Assembly (NCBI RefSeq): GCF_012027725.1
Contig: NZ_SJOU01000009.1
Span: forward strand, 37,556-101,555
Source of the DNA: Olsenella sp. SW781
GTDB lineage: Bacteria > Actinomycetota > Coriobacteriia > Coriobacteriales > Atopobiaceae
Direction of reading: 5' to 3'
Length of the DNA: 64,000 nt
Positions 8,632-17,179 of this stretch are shown here, in pieces. How positions within the stretch are numbered: position 1 is the stretch's first letter; the number at the start of each line of letters is the position of its first letter. The notes under the pieces were generated by a model. It worked only from the letters and a program-made list of their open reading frames with translations. It was not told where the DNA came from and ran no database searches. Made by a program: the position numbers and the translations under genes.

Positions 8632-8632
8632 G
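7448..8632 (+). CDS. capG: UDP-sugar 2-epimerase (CapG/FnlC type), copy 1
   Basis: 394 residues, non-hydrolysing UDP-N-acetyl hexosamine 2-epimerase family (WecB-like). The start has VIVGTRPEIIRLSEV, followed by AHTGQNYD, MEAGNRCKDECLPEETNRR and a late SDSGTLPEES. CapG/FnlC enzymes convert UDP-N-acetyl-L-pneumosamine-type intermediates to UDP-N-acetyl-L-fucosamine. This copy is in its natural context right after capE and capF. The protein ends WRK then TAG. An identical copy lies at 18479-19666, differing only by one extra C-terminal tyrosine caused by divergence at the last base of the stop codon. Confidence 0.92.
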   Translation: MPLKTDYSDVSFADDGRLKLLVIVGTRPEIIRLSEVIRKCRRHFDCLLAHTGQNYDYTLNGIFFRDLSLDDPDVYMDAVGEDLGSTIGNIIDASYKLMAQVRPDALLILGDTNSCLSAIPAKRLHIPIFHMEAGNRCKDECLPEETNRRIVDVISDVNLAYSEHARRWLALTGCAPERTYVTGSPMAEVLRANLGQIDASDVLEREGLEERGYFLLSAHREENIDTEANFRSLFSAVNALAEEYGRPILYSCHPRSRKRLEATGFELHPLVRTHEPMGFHDYNRLQSSAFCVVSDSGTLPEESSFFASVGRPFPAVCIRTSTERPEALDRGCFTLAGIDERGLLNAVRVAVALDAEGSYPAAPVPDYADENVSTKVVKIIQSYTGIVDRMVWRK

Positions 8633-8638
8633 GTTTAA

Positions 8639-9184
8639 GTGGGCGTTTTATATAAGGTCCTTGATGGCCTATCGCGTGCATATAACAAGTTACTGCTGGC
8701 CCCTGCGCTCAGGCGCTCATTTGCTTCATGCGGTAGGAACGTTACTATCGGCCGTCGGAGTGAGGTTGCTGGCGCATGGAATATTACGGTTGGTAACAAC
8801 GTCTATATTGGCTCCGGTGCTACGTTGTTAACAGCGCGTGCTCGTATAGGGATTGGCGACTTGGTAATGACTGGTCCCAATATCACCATCATTACTGGTG
8901 ACCATAGAACCGATATACTGGATCGCCCGATGATGTCGTTGTCAGATGAAGAAAAGCTGCTTGAGAACGACGAGGATGTAGTTATCGGTAACGATGTATG
9001 GATCGGCAGCGGTGTCACAATTCTCAAAGGAGTTCACGTTTCTGATCATTGTGTAATTGCCGCGGGTGCTGTGGTAACTAAGGATGTTGAGCCCGAGTTT
9101 TCGATTTGGGGGGGGGTGCCTGCGCGCAGAATCTCTATGCGTGCCCAGGGACGTCCGATGGTGCGGGTGGGTGATGCGTCGTGA
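8639..9184 (+). CDS. Hexapeptide-repeat (LbH) O-acetyltransferase
   Basis: 181 residues with left-handed beta-helix repeats across residues 40-160 (for example ITVGNNVYIGSGA, VVIGNDVWIGSGV, CVIAAGAVV) and the terminal IWGGVPAR motif of the maltose/galactoside acetyltransferase branch. It probably O- or N-acetylates a capsule sugar using acetyl-CoA. The start is GTG 8639, with GGAGG in the end of capG serving as ribosome site. It is AT-rich and is the first gene of the 11-kb segment between the capG copies. Confidence 0.85.
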   Translation: MGVLYKVLDGLSRAYNKLLLAPALRRSFASCGRNVTIGRRSEVAGAWNITVGNNVYIGSGATLLTARARIGIGDLVMTGPNITIITGDHRTDILDRPMMSLSDEEKLLENDEDVVIGNDVWIGSGVTILKGVHVSDHCVIAAGAVVTKDVEPEFSIWGGVPARRISMRAQGRPMVRVGDAS

Positions 9185-9558
9185 GCTGCAAGGTGTTTGA
9201 TTACCGGTTAATCAAGTTGCGCTGTTGTGGGCGCGGGTTGCTGTATAAGGCGGGGTCGAACGAGCATCTATCAAAGCGAAACGTTTCAAAAGATGCCTTC
9301 CATTCCTTTATCAGGGAGGGCGTTCTCTCCAGTAACCAATTCAAAGTCGGCCATTTTGGTTTGCATAAGGTAAGGGCGACGGCTTGGCCAATCGATGTCT
9401 CACGTGGTTATGAGGAGTCCATTCCGCAGTACGCGATTCATAGTGACAGCCCAGACGCTCTTCGGTATGAAGGGGAGGCGCTGGTGTCTCAAGCCCATTA
9501 CGAAGGGGCTTTACAACGAGCGCAGTGTCAGGTCATGCTTCGAGGAGGGGTCGCCTGA
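9181..9558 (+). CDS. Hypothetical 125-residue reading frame, possible gene remnant
   Basis: The frame opens with GTG overlapping the acetyltransferase stop by 4 bp (GTGA) and runs to 9558. I recognise no motif. A second frame (9395-9583) also gives a protein-like stretch including CLKPITKGLYNERSV, so the 9185-9580 stretch may be a decayed gene with a frameshift rather than a working one. It sits between the acetyltransferase and a glycosyltransferase in the variable capsule core. Confidence 0.3.
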   Translation: MSCKVFDYRLIKLRCCGRGLLYKAGSNEHLSKRNVSKDAFHSFIREGVLSSNQFKVGHFGLHKVRATAWPIDVSRGYEESIPQYAIHSDSPDALRYEGEALVSQAHYEGALQRAQCQVMLRGGVA

Positions 9559-9621
9559 TGCGTCGAGGGTCGAGCGCGCGTGATATTGGCGGGGTCAGGT
9601 TCCGGAAATGCGCGGCTCATC

Positions 9622-10692
9622 ATGGCTGATAAGGTGCTCATGATTGGCCCCTCCACCGAAGCATGGGGTGGCATTGCCACAGTTGAAAAGAATATTATTC
9701 AGGCTGCCGCCATGGCAGGCAGGCCTATTCGTTTTGTCCCAACAATGAGGGATGGATCGAAGATAGGCAAGATGATTTTCTTTGCAGGAGCTTACATCAG
9801 GATTGCCTTATATGACCTCCACCGTTGCGATGTGTGTCACATCCACATGGCATTAGGCATGAGCTACAGGAGGAAATACCTCATATGTAGAATTGCCGAC
9901 ATGCGAGGTATTCCCTACATTCTTCATGTTCATGAGGGGGATTTTGAAAACTTATACGAGGCGATGCAGACGTCCGAGCAAAGAAAAATACGATGGATGC
10001 TTAAGAGCGCTTCGAGTGTAATTGCTTTGTCTGATGAATGGAAAGAATACCTTGTTCGAAAATTTGATCTCAGCAACGTTGTCGTTCTGGAAAACGCCGT
10101 GTTCGTACCGAATATAAATGACGGCTCGCATGACGTCAGTAGGTTTTTATTTCTAGGTCGACTTTGCTACAGGAAGGGCTTGGATACACTTCTCGAGGCA
10201 ACGAGTATTCTTCGGAAGAAATACCCTGGCGTTGAAGTCAATATTGCTGGTGGTGGAGATGAGATCGAAGCCTATCGCTCGTTGGCATCGAAGCTTGGCG
10301 TCGAGAAAAATGTATGTTTCTTAGGCTGGGCTGATGAGCAGGAGAAACGGCGTTTGTTTTCATCTTGCGGGACACTGGTTTTACCCTCAAGAGCAGAAGG
10401 ACTGCCAATGTGTGTGCTTGAAGGAATGGCGAATGGCTGTGCTGTAATTGCCACCCGAGTCGGGGGAATTCCCAGCGTTATTGCAAACGGAGATAACGGT
10501 CTGCTCATTGAGCCGCATAATCCTGAGAGACTTGCAAACGCTATGGAGTATTGCATTGAGAATCCTAGACAAGTGTCGCGTATTGCTCAAAATGGGCGCC
10601 AGACCATTATCCAGCGATATTCGATGAATACATACCTCAATAAGCTTGATGAAATCTATGAGACATCGGTGGACGTTGATGAGCGACAGTAG
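9622..10692 (+). CDS. Family 4 glycosyltransferase
   Basis: 356 residues. A GT-B fold GT4 enzyme: the N-terminal strand KVLMIGPSTEAWGGIATVEKN is followed by the donor-domain FLGRLCYRKGLDTLLEA (about residue 175) and the EX7E-type nucleotide-sugar motif in EGLPMCVLEGMANG (about 263-276). It adds a sugar to the lipid-linked repeat unit on the cytoplasmic face. ATG 9622 starts directly before the first beta strand; a GTG at 9580 in the same frame would add 14 unlikely residues. AT-rich compared with the regulatory head of the operon. Confidence 0.85.
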   Translation: MADKVLMIGPSTEAWGGIATVEKNIIQAAAMAGRPIRFVPTMRDGSKIGKMIFFAGAYIRIALYDLHRCDVCHIHMALGMSYRRKYLICRIADMRGIPYILHVHEGDFENLYEAMQTSEQRKIRWMLKSASSVIALSDEWKEYLVRKFDLSNVVVLENAVFVPNINDGSHDVSRFLFLGRLCYRKGLDTLLEATSILRKKYPGVEVNIAGGGDEIEAYRSLASKLGVEKNVCFLGWADEQEKRRLFSSCGTLVLPSRAEGLPMCVLEGMANGCAVIATRVGGIPSVIANGDNGLLIEPHNPERLANAMEYCIENPRQVSRIAQNGRQTIIQRYSMNTYLNKLDEIYETSVDVDERQ

Positions 10693-11764
10693 GAAAAAAC
10701 CAATCAAAGAGATTCTCTTCATTCATCCTTCCTTACTAGGCGGTGGAGCTGAGCGCGTGGCCATCTCCCTTGCGTCTTACTTTGCTTCTCATGGATATAA
10801 GTTCACCTTTCTTTTAACGAAAGATAAAAGGGTAAGGTATAGTGTGCCAGAAGGGGTTGATATTGTTGATCAGCACGCCGATCCTTCAATCAAACCCATG
10901 CAGCAAATTTCCATCATACGCAGCTATATCAAAAAACATCCAAATGCGGTAATCATGTCTTTTTTGCCGCATCAAAACATGTATACGCTTATCGCCTCGA
11001 TAGGCCTACCAAATAGGATTGTCATTTCGGTGCGTAATGATCCTCGGTTTGATTTTCCGCGAAATCCCCTATTACAGGGGGTGAGAAACGCGATTTATAG
11101 AAAAGCCGATGCGATAGTTTTTCAGACAGAAGAGCAGGCATCTTTCTTCCCTCACTCAATACAAAGCAAGGGAAGTATCATTCTCAACCCCATTTCGGAC
11201 AGTATTCCTGCTCCCTATAAAGGAGCACGAAGAAAGGCAATCGTCACATCCGGACGTCTTGAGGAGCAGAAAAACCATGCGATGACAATTCGGGCTTTTG
11301 CTGAGTTTTACAAGTCGCATCCCGATTTCACTCTAGAAATATATGGTGAAGGAAGTCTGGAAGGTGACCTTAAAGGTGTTACTGAAGGGCTTGGAATTAG
11401 CGATGCGGTTCGGTTCGAGGGGTTTTCTCCCAATGCAGTGGAGCGCGTGCGTACTGCATCTGTTTTCGTCATGTCCTCTCGATTCGAAGGTCTTTCGAAT
11501 TCAATGCTTGAGGCGCTTTGCATGGGGGTTCCAACAATTTGCACACGCTGCTTAGGCGGCGGCGCGGAAGCGCTCATTGACAACGGAAGAAATGGCTTTT
11601 TGATCGATGTGGATGACATACATGAAGAGACGCGTCTTATGCATGTGCTGGTAACTGATGATGGACTTGCCCGGCGCCTTTCCCACGAGGCTCAAAAGCT
11701 GCGTACGGAAGTAGGGATTGGTTCCATTGGTAAAAAATGGGAGGGATTGATTTGCTCCACTTAG
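10679..11764 (+). CDS. Family 4 glycosyltransferase
   Basis: 361 residues. The start EILFIHPSLLGGGAERVAISL shows the acceptor-domain GGAERV loop typical of GT4 enzymes. The donor domain contains VTSGRLEEQKNH and SRFEGLSNSMLEALCMGVPTI with the paired glutamates. Start ATG 10679 lies 14 bp inside the preceding glycosyltransferase, consistent with coupled translation; an in-frame ATG at 10646 is too far upstream. Predicted role is transfer of an internal repeat-unit sugar. The end overlaps the wzy frame. Confidence 0.85.
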   Translation: MSDSRKKPIKEILFIHPSLLGGGAERVAISLASYFASHGYKFTFLLTKDKRVRYSVPEGVDIVDQHADPSIKPMQQISIIRSYIKKHPNAVIMSFLPHQNMYTLIASIGLPNRIVISVRNDPRFDFPRNPLLQGVRNAIYRKADAIVFQTEEQASFFPHSIQSKGSIILNPISDSIPAPYKGARRKAIVTSGRLEEQKNHAMTIRAFAEFYKSHPDFTLEIYGEGSLEGDLKGVTEGLGISDAVRFEGFSPNAVERVRTASVFVMSSRFEGLSNSMLEALCMGVPTICTRCLGGGAEALIDNGRNGFLIDVDDIHEETRLMHVLVTDDGLARRLSHEAQKLRTEVGIGSIGKKWEGLICST

Positions 11765-13047
11765 TCCGGCAAGCATCAGCAGAATCGGGCATACGTGACA
11801 ACATCAGTAATAAACCCATCTCTGTACTGGGGTTCTATGTAGCAGCAATATCGTCTTTTGCTGTCCCCGTAGTTCGAGAAGTCGGCGGTAGCTACCAACT
11901 TGCCAGCATTTGGGAAGTAAGCCGTTACTCATTCCAAACATCAGCGGGAAGGTTGGCAACGGCTTTTAACTTGATTCAACTTTCAGTTTTTGTAGCGCTG
12001 CTTATCAGGTCTGTTTTCGTAAAGAGCAACAAGCATTTGCTATTAACACTTACCGCTATAGGCGGCTTTATCGTATACAACGTCATCGAAGTCGTGGGAT
12101 ATCACCATGATTTGTCGACCGCGCTTTTTGGAAGTGTGTCGACGACGTTATTCCTCATTCCTTTGTTCCCTCTTTTGGGTGAAGATGCCGATTTGATACT
12201 AGTTGCAAGGAAAGCGGCACCCGTCATGGCATTGACGGGGATGATTCTCTCGCTTGTTTTTGCTGCAAGGTTTCAATTGACTTGTGGCATTGGAAGCACG
12301 GTAGGGTGGTGTCCCGCAAGAGACCTCTTTTCTTACTCAATTTGTTCTCTTTGGGCGGCAGTGTGCCTTTTAGACGAAAAAGAGCTCTCATATTCGAAAC
12401 GAATAACACTGTGTTGCTTGATGGCGCTTATCGCCTTGTTGCTCTCTGTGCGCAGTTGGGTGATTCAGGCATCGGCTCTAGCGATTTATTGCTCCCTTTT
12501 CTCGTCTAGTGAAAGTGCGGGCTCAAAAACTCGTCGAGTTGTTATGGCTTTCTTTGTCGCATTGGCTGTTGTGGCAGTTTCTTCCCAGATTGCCCCAGAA
12601 GTGTTCGAGACGTTCTCCGAACGTATATTTGACGATACCAGATCGGGTCAATATGAGACTTTCTTCGCTCAGGTTAATCCTACAGCGCTAATTGCCGGTG
12701 AAGGAGCAACTGCCGGTTACCAATACGGAAATAATGCGAACTACCTTTTCTTCGATAATCAGTTCATCTATCTGTCCTTTCATTTTGGATTGATTCCTGT
12801 TATTTGTCTCGCATGGACGCTTTTTAGGACTATTTTCGTGAAAAGGGATGCCGCGGGAGAGCGCAACCGCGATCAACTTTTCTGTGCCCTGTTATATGTC
12901 CTGGCCCTTTGTGGCCTTTCGACATTTTTTTCTTATGAGATTAACGTCGGGATAGTTCTTTTCTTTCTTGCACTTGGATATAGGTTTCCAGTTAAAACAA
13001 ACAAGAGTAGTAGAATTAAAATGGAGAATGCTAATGGGGGGCAGTAA
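11737..13047 (+). CDS. wzy: Wzy-type polysaccharide polymerase
   Basis: Up to 436 residues, very hydrophobic, with about ten to twelve membrane segments and one larger extracytoplasmic loop (about residues 285-345, containing NYLFFDNQFIYLSFHFGLIP). This is the usual Wzy pattern, in which sequence conservation is low and topology is diagnostic. It would polymerise flipped repeat units on the outer face of the membrane. ATG 11737 overlaps the preceding gene by 28 bp. A TTG at 11752 with GGGAGGG 6 bp upstream is a likely alternative true start. Location between glycosyltransferases and Wzx supports the call. Confidence 0.78.
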   Translation: MGGIDLLHLVRQASAESGIRDNISNKPISVLGFYVAAISSFAVPVVREVGGSYQLASIWEVSRYSFQTSAGRLATAFNLIQLSVFVALLIRSVFVKSNKHLLLTLTAIGGFIVYNVIEVVGYHHDLSTALFGSVSTTLFLIPLFPLLGEDADLILVARKAAPVMALTGMILSLVFAARFQLTCGIGSTVGWCPARDLFSYSICSLWAAVCLLDEKELSYSKRITLCCLMALIALLLSVRSWVIQASALAIYCSLFSSSESAGSKTRRVVMAFFVALAVVAVSSQIAPEVFETFSERIFDDTRSGQYETFFAQVNPTALIAGEGATAGYQYGNNANYLFFDNQFIYLSFHFGLIPVICLAWTLFRTIFVKRDAAGERNRDQLFCALLYVLALCGLSTFFSYEINVGIVLFFLALGYRFPVKTNKSSRIKMENANGGQ

Positions 13048-14467
13048 AGCGCTATCTGGTTTTGCTTGGTCGGTAGGAGAGCGAATAGCAACGCAAGGAT
13101 CGCTGTTTGTCATCTCGCTCGCTTTGGCGCGTATTCTTGGACCAAACGACTACGGCACCGTTGCGATGTTACTTGTCTTTATTAACATTGCGGATGTTTT
13201 TGTTACTAATGGATTAAGCGAATCTCTCATACAGAAGAATCAGGCTAGCGAATCAGATTACTCAACAGTATTTGTATGCGGAGTTGTTACGTCGATTCTA
13301 CTATACGCACTCCTGTTTTTTGCGGCGCCAGCAATTGGTGAGTTTTACGGTAATGCAAGTATGCCCCCATTATTGAGGGTTCTCGCGCTGAGAATACCGC
13401 TTAGCTCTATGAATGCGATACAGCGCGCACATGTTGCCAAACGGCTTGACTTCAAGAAATATTTCTTCGCCTCCTCCCTAGCCGCTATCTTTGCCGGGGT
13501 GTTGGGTATTATATCGGCGCTATTGGGTGTTGGCGCCTACGCTCTCGCGGTTCAGCAGATAAGCAACATGCTGTTGAGCACGCTTTTTCTCTATGTTCAG
13601 ACGTGCTGGAGACCATCCTTCAAGTATTCGAATAAATCTGCAAGGGAGTTGCTGCCAACCGGTTTTCAGCTTGCTGGCGCCAACTTGATCAACGTGCTCT
13701 ATAGCGAAGGAAGATCCCTGATTATCGGGAAATACTACTCGGCGGACTCGTTAGCATACTATAACCGGGGGAATCAGTTTCCAAGTCTTGTTGTGAGCAA
13801 CATAAATGTCCCAATTAGCAACGTAATGCTTCCAGTCTTGTCTGCGGCAAACAACGACAACAGGCGGTTGCGTGAACTAACTAGGAAATCGATGGGTTTA
13901 TCGGCGTTTCTGCTAACGCCGTGCATGGGGTTGTTGTTCGTTTGCTCTGAACCGTTAGTACGGCTTTTATTGTCTGACGCATGGATTCCAAGTGTTCCGT
14001 ACTTGCAAATCGGCTGTCTGTTTTACCTCTTCCAACCTATGCAAACTATGAATTGGCAAGCTTTAAAAGCTGCTGGAAGAAGCGATTTGTGTTTAAAGTT
14101 AGAGCTCGTAAAAAAGGCGATCTGTTTTTCCGTTCTCTTTTTGACGGTACCGTTCGGAGTAATGGCAATCGCTGTGGGCAGTGCGGTTTCTGGCTTTATT
14201 TCGATGGTGATTAATATGCTGCCCAATGGCAAAGTAATCGGGTACTCGTTTGCGCAGCAGATGATCGATATACTTCCTTCTCTTGTTTTTACTGTATTGT
14301 CTGGGGCTCTTGCTTACTGTATGGCAGAGATGCTGAGGGGCTCGGCGATCGTAGAACTTATTCTTGAGTGTGTCGTTATGCTGCTAGTGTATATAACGCT
14401 CGCGCTTGTGACTAGAAATAAAAACTTCATTTATATCGTAGAAAAGATTAAGAGAAAGATATTTTGA
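13034..14467 (+). CDS. wzx: Wzx-type repeat-unit flippase
   Basis: 477 residues with roughly twelve to fourteen hydrophobic segments. It belongs to the MOP/polysaccharide transporter superfamily: the N-terminus has SVGERIATQGSLFVISLALARILGPNDYG, the characteristic amphipathic first helix and ARxLGPxDYG motif. The protein flips undecaprenyl-PP-linked repeat units across the membrane. Start ATG 13034 is preceded by GGAG at 13023-13026; ATG 13028 in the same frame has no room for that site. It begins inside the end of wzy. The 134 bp that follow (14468-14601) contain no recognised feature. Confidence 0.88.
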   Translation: MGGSKALSGFAWSVGERIATQGSLFVISLALARILGPNDYGTVAMLLVFINIADVFVTNGLSESLIQKNQASESDYSTVFVCGVVTSILLYALLFFAAPAIGEFYGNASMPPLLRVLALRIPLSSMNAIQRAHVAKRLDFKKYFFASSLAAIFAGVLGIISALLGVGAYALAVQQISNMLLSTLFLYVQTCWRPSFKYSNKSARELLPTGFQLAGANLINVLYSEGRSLIIGKYYSADSLAYYNRGNQFPSLVVSNINVPISNVMLPVLSAANNDNRRLRELTRKSMGLSAFLLTPCMGLLFVCSEPLVRLLLSDAWIPSVPYLQIGCLFYLFQPMQTMNWQALKAAGRSDLCLKLELVKKAICFSVLFLTVPFGVMAIAVGSAVSGFISMVINMLPNGKVIGYSFAQQMIDILPSLVFTVLSGALAYCMAEMLRGSAIVELILECVVMLLVYITLALVTRNKNFIYIVEKIKRKIF

Positions 14468-14601
14468 AACCGATTTGAACCCTTTTGTACTTAATCAGGG
14501 GGGCGGTTTCGCTGTTGGATGAATTAGCGAAAGGCCATCATGGTTATGAGCTTTTCTCCTGTTCTGTGAGGCCATATCGCAGCGTTTCGTGTGGAGTGAA
14601 T

Positions 14602-15810
14602 ATGGTGTCTGTTAATCGTAAAGTCCTTTATGTTATTCAGGCGACACCTGGTTGTAATGCACCGACAAAGCATGCATTTGCCATTGCCGACTTAATGAAA
14701 TGCAGCGGATACAATGTTGAGTTTTTGTTTGCCGGCATTATTGATCCGCGCAACAGAGCAATTCAGGAAAAGTATGACTACCCATTTGAGTTTCCGGAGC
14801 ATCTTAAACTTGGTCACTACAGCATATTAAAAAAATATCTTGAACGAGCTACGTCAATATCGAGCCTCAAAGCATTCAGAGAGTCCTTTGAACGCGTCAA
14901 GCCTGATTATGTTGTTTATTACGGAATCGAATCAAGGCTGGCGGCGGGAATTCTTCAGCATTGTCAAATGTCGCATGTACCCGTGCTTGTTGACGAAACC
15001 GATTGGTTTGACGCGCGTTTTACCGGTGACCTTGCCGCCTGGATGGTAGAAAAGTCACGAAGCAGGAGGGTGGAAAAGGTAGACTGCCTCGCTGACGCCG
15101 TTATAGCTATTTCTCAGTATTTTGTAACCCACTTCACTCTTAACAAAAGAAACCCCAATTTAAAAATCTTTTTTCTTCCTCCGATTAATAGGTGCAACGA
15201 GGTGTCTGACAGGATCGATTTCGATTTGAGGAAGGCAAGGAAAAGCACAAGGTTCTTTTATGCTGGCTCTCCTGCGGGAGGGAAGGATCAGCTACTCCAT
15301 TTCTTGGCTGCAGTTTCTCATGTTGGCAGAGAGTGCAGGACGAACGCGGAGGCCCATATCGTCGGCATCTCGCCCGCGCAGGCGGAGAAGATGTTCGGTT
15401 CTTTGGCGCGCTGTGAGAGCGTGTTTTTTTATGGGCGGCGAAGTCATGCTGAAGTGATTGAGATGCTCCGTCATGCTGATTTCGGCATTTTATTTCGCAG
15501 GCCTGAACGATATGCAAAAGCTGGTTTTTCAACCAAATTCGCTGAATGCATGTCAAATGGCGTTCCGATGCTCTGTAACAGGGTTGGCGGAGCAGATCTC
15601 GTTATCGAAAACGAGGTTGAAGGGCTGGTTATAGACGATTGTTCTCCCTTGCATATGGAAGAGGCTATTCGCTTTGCGTGCGAAATGGACGATGCGAAAC
15701 TGAGGGATATGAAAACTGCTGCGTTTAAGAAGGCACAGCAGTTATTTAATTTGGACAACTATATAGAACCATTCAGCGCTTTTATGAACGAGCTGTCTCG
15801 TGGGGCGTAG
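14602..15810 (+). CDS. Family 4-like glycosyltransferase
   Basis: 402 residues from ATG 14602, chosen because GGAGTG precedes it and the first beta strand KVLYVIQATPG follows. The C-terminal half has FFYAGSPAGGKDQLLHFL and AGFSTKFAECMSNGVPMLCNRVGGADLVIE, the donor-site region of GT-B/GT4 enzymes. Its acceptor and sugar are unknown. It is the last AT-rich glycosyltransferase of the variable core and lies 288 bp before the epimerase gene. Confidence 0.78.
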   Translation: MVSVNRKVLYVIQATPGCNAPTKHAFAIADLMKCSGYNVEFLFAGIIDPRNRAIQEKYDYPFEFPEHLKLGHYSILKKYLERATSISSLKAFRESFERVKPDYVVYYGIESRLAAGILQHCQMSHVPVLVDETDWFDARFTGDLAAWMVEKSRSRRVEKVDCLADAVIAISQYFVTHFTLNKRNPNLKIFFLPPINRCNEVSDRIDFDLRKARKSTRFFYAGSPAGGKDQLLHFLAAVSHVGRECRTNAEAHIVGISPAQAEKMFGSLARCESVFFYGRRSHAEVIEMLRHADFGILFRRPERYAKAGFSTKFAECMSNGVPMLCNRVGGADLVIENEVEGLVIDDCSPLHMEEAIRFACEMDDAKLRDMKTAAFKKAQQLFNLDNYIEPFSAFMNELSRGA

Positions 15811-16098
15811 GTGCACTGTTCGTCTCTGTGGCTTCGCGCTTTAGCGCCAGGTATTGGGCGTGCCCTATCGTATGCATATTGATACAACAGCGTCGGCGCG
15901 ACGCGTGTCGCCCGCGCCGTGTATTTCTTTGGATTGATGTAGGGGTGGATTTGTCGTCCGATTATTCCAAGTCGCCCTTCATTTGGGATGCGCTTAGTGA
16001 TATGCCCTGCAGCCGTTACTTTGTTCGCATGTTGAGAAGCTCTGAAGTTCAGACTATCGCTGCTCGTAGATACATACAAATCAAATTGGAGGTTGTTA
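15811..16098 (+). other. Gene-free stretch in the capsule core, possible remnant
   Basis: A 93-codon open frame (15828-16109) runs through this gap but I recognise nothing in its translation, and it overlaps the start of the next gene, whose own ribosome site TTGGAGG is at 16086-16092. I see no terminator. The composition shifts from AT-rich on the left to intermediate on the right, so this may be a junction between two imported pieces. Confidence 0.35.
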
Positions 16099-17118
16099 AT
16101 GGGACGTAGAATCTTTGTAACAGGTGCCGCTGGATTCATCGGTGCCTTTTTGTCAGACCGCCTCGTGCGCGAGGGATGGAATGTTGTTGGGCTAGATAAT
16201 GTGAATGCCTATTACGACCCTGGCATCAAGGAGGACCGACTCCGGATGCTTCGAGAGACTGATGTAGCTGGGCGCTTCACCTTCGTTCGTGGTGATCTCA
16301 CCGATGCCGCTCTCGTGGAACGTCTCTTTGCGGAGAACGAGTTTGATGTCGTCGTAAACCTTGCCGCTCAGGCGGGCGTGCGCTACTCGATCGACAATCC
16401 CAAGGCGTACATCGACTCCAACCTCATTGGCTTCTACAACATCCTTGAGGCATGTCGCCACCATCCGGTGAAGCATCTCGTTTTCGCTTCATCTTCCTCG
16501 GTCTACGGCGGCAACGAAAAGGTGCCTTTCTCCGAGGTAGATCAAGTTGACCATCCCGTGTCGCTTTACGCCGCCACCAAAAAGGCCAACGAACTCATGG
16601 CGCACGCGTACTCCAAGCTCTATGACATTCCCTGCACGGGTTTGCGCTTCTTCACGGTTTACGGTCCCATGGGTCGCCCCGACATGGCCTACTTCAAGTT
16701 TGCCAATACGCTTCGCGCGGGAGGAACAATTCAGATTTACAACATGGGTGATTGCCGGCGCGACTTTACCTATGTGGACGACATCGTTGAGGGCATCTTG
16801 CGCGTAATGGAACGTGTCCCCGAGGATTGTGGTACCGGCGCCCGCTACAAGGTTTACAACATCGGTAACTCTGAGCCGGTGCAGCTGCTTGAATTCGTCG
16901 ACACTCTTCAGCATGTGCTTGTAGAAGAGGGGGTTCTTCCAGAGGACTACGACTTCGACGCGCATAAGGAACTTGTCCCTATGCAGGCGGGCGATGTGGT
17001 GGAGACCTATGCTGACTGCTCGGAGCTCCAGCGTGATTTTGACTACCAACCTGCAACCAAGCTCGAAGACGGTCTTCGTGCATTTGCAAAGTGGTATCGG
17101 GAGTATTACGGACTTTAG
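16099..17118 (+). CDS. NAD-dependent sugar-nucleotide epimerase (UDP-glucuronate 4-epimerase type)
   Basis: 339 residues. Extended SDR with the NAD motif FVTGAAGFIG at about 5-14, the LDNVNAYYDPGIKEDRL segment characteristic of UDP-glucuronate 4-epimerases, the active-site SSSSVYGGN and the YAATKKANE catalytic YxxxK. Together with the UDP-glucose dehydrogenase just downstream it would give UDP-GlcA and then UDP-GalA for an acidic capsule. Start ATG 16099 follows GGAGG at 16088-16092. Specificity is inferred from family pattern and neighbour; a UDP-glucose or UDP-GlcNAc epimerase cannot be excluded. Confidence 0.85.
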   Translation: MGRRIFVTGAAGFIGAFLSDRLVREGWNVVGLDNVNAYYDPGIKEDRLRMLRETDVAGRFTFVRGDLTDAALVERLFAENEFDVVVNLAAQAGVRYSIDNPKAYIDSNLIGFYNILEACRHHPVKHLVFASSSSVYGGNEKVPFSEVDQVDHPVSLYAATKKANELMAHAYSKLYDIPCTGLRFFTVYGPMGRPDMAYFKFANTLRAGGTIQIYNMGDCRRDFTYVDDIVEGILRVMERVPEDCGTGARYKVYNIGNSEPVQLLEFVDTLQHVLVEEGVLPEDYDFDAHKELVPMQAGDVVETYADCSELQRDFDYQPATKLEDGLRAFAKWYREYYGL

Positions 17119-17179
17119 GGCCTAACAAGTTGTAAATGGGTTCGTGCCCTGTAACGTTCTTTGACAATTGGAGACTGAG

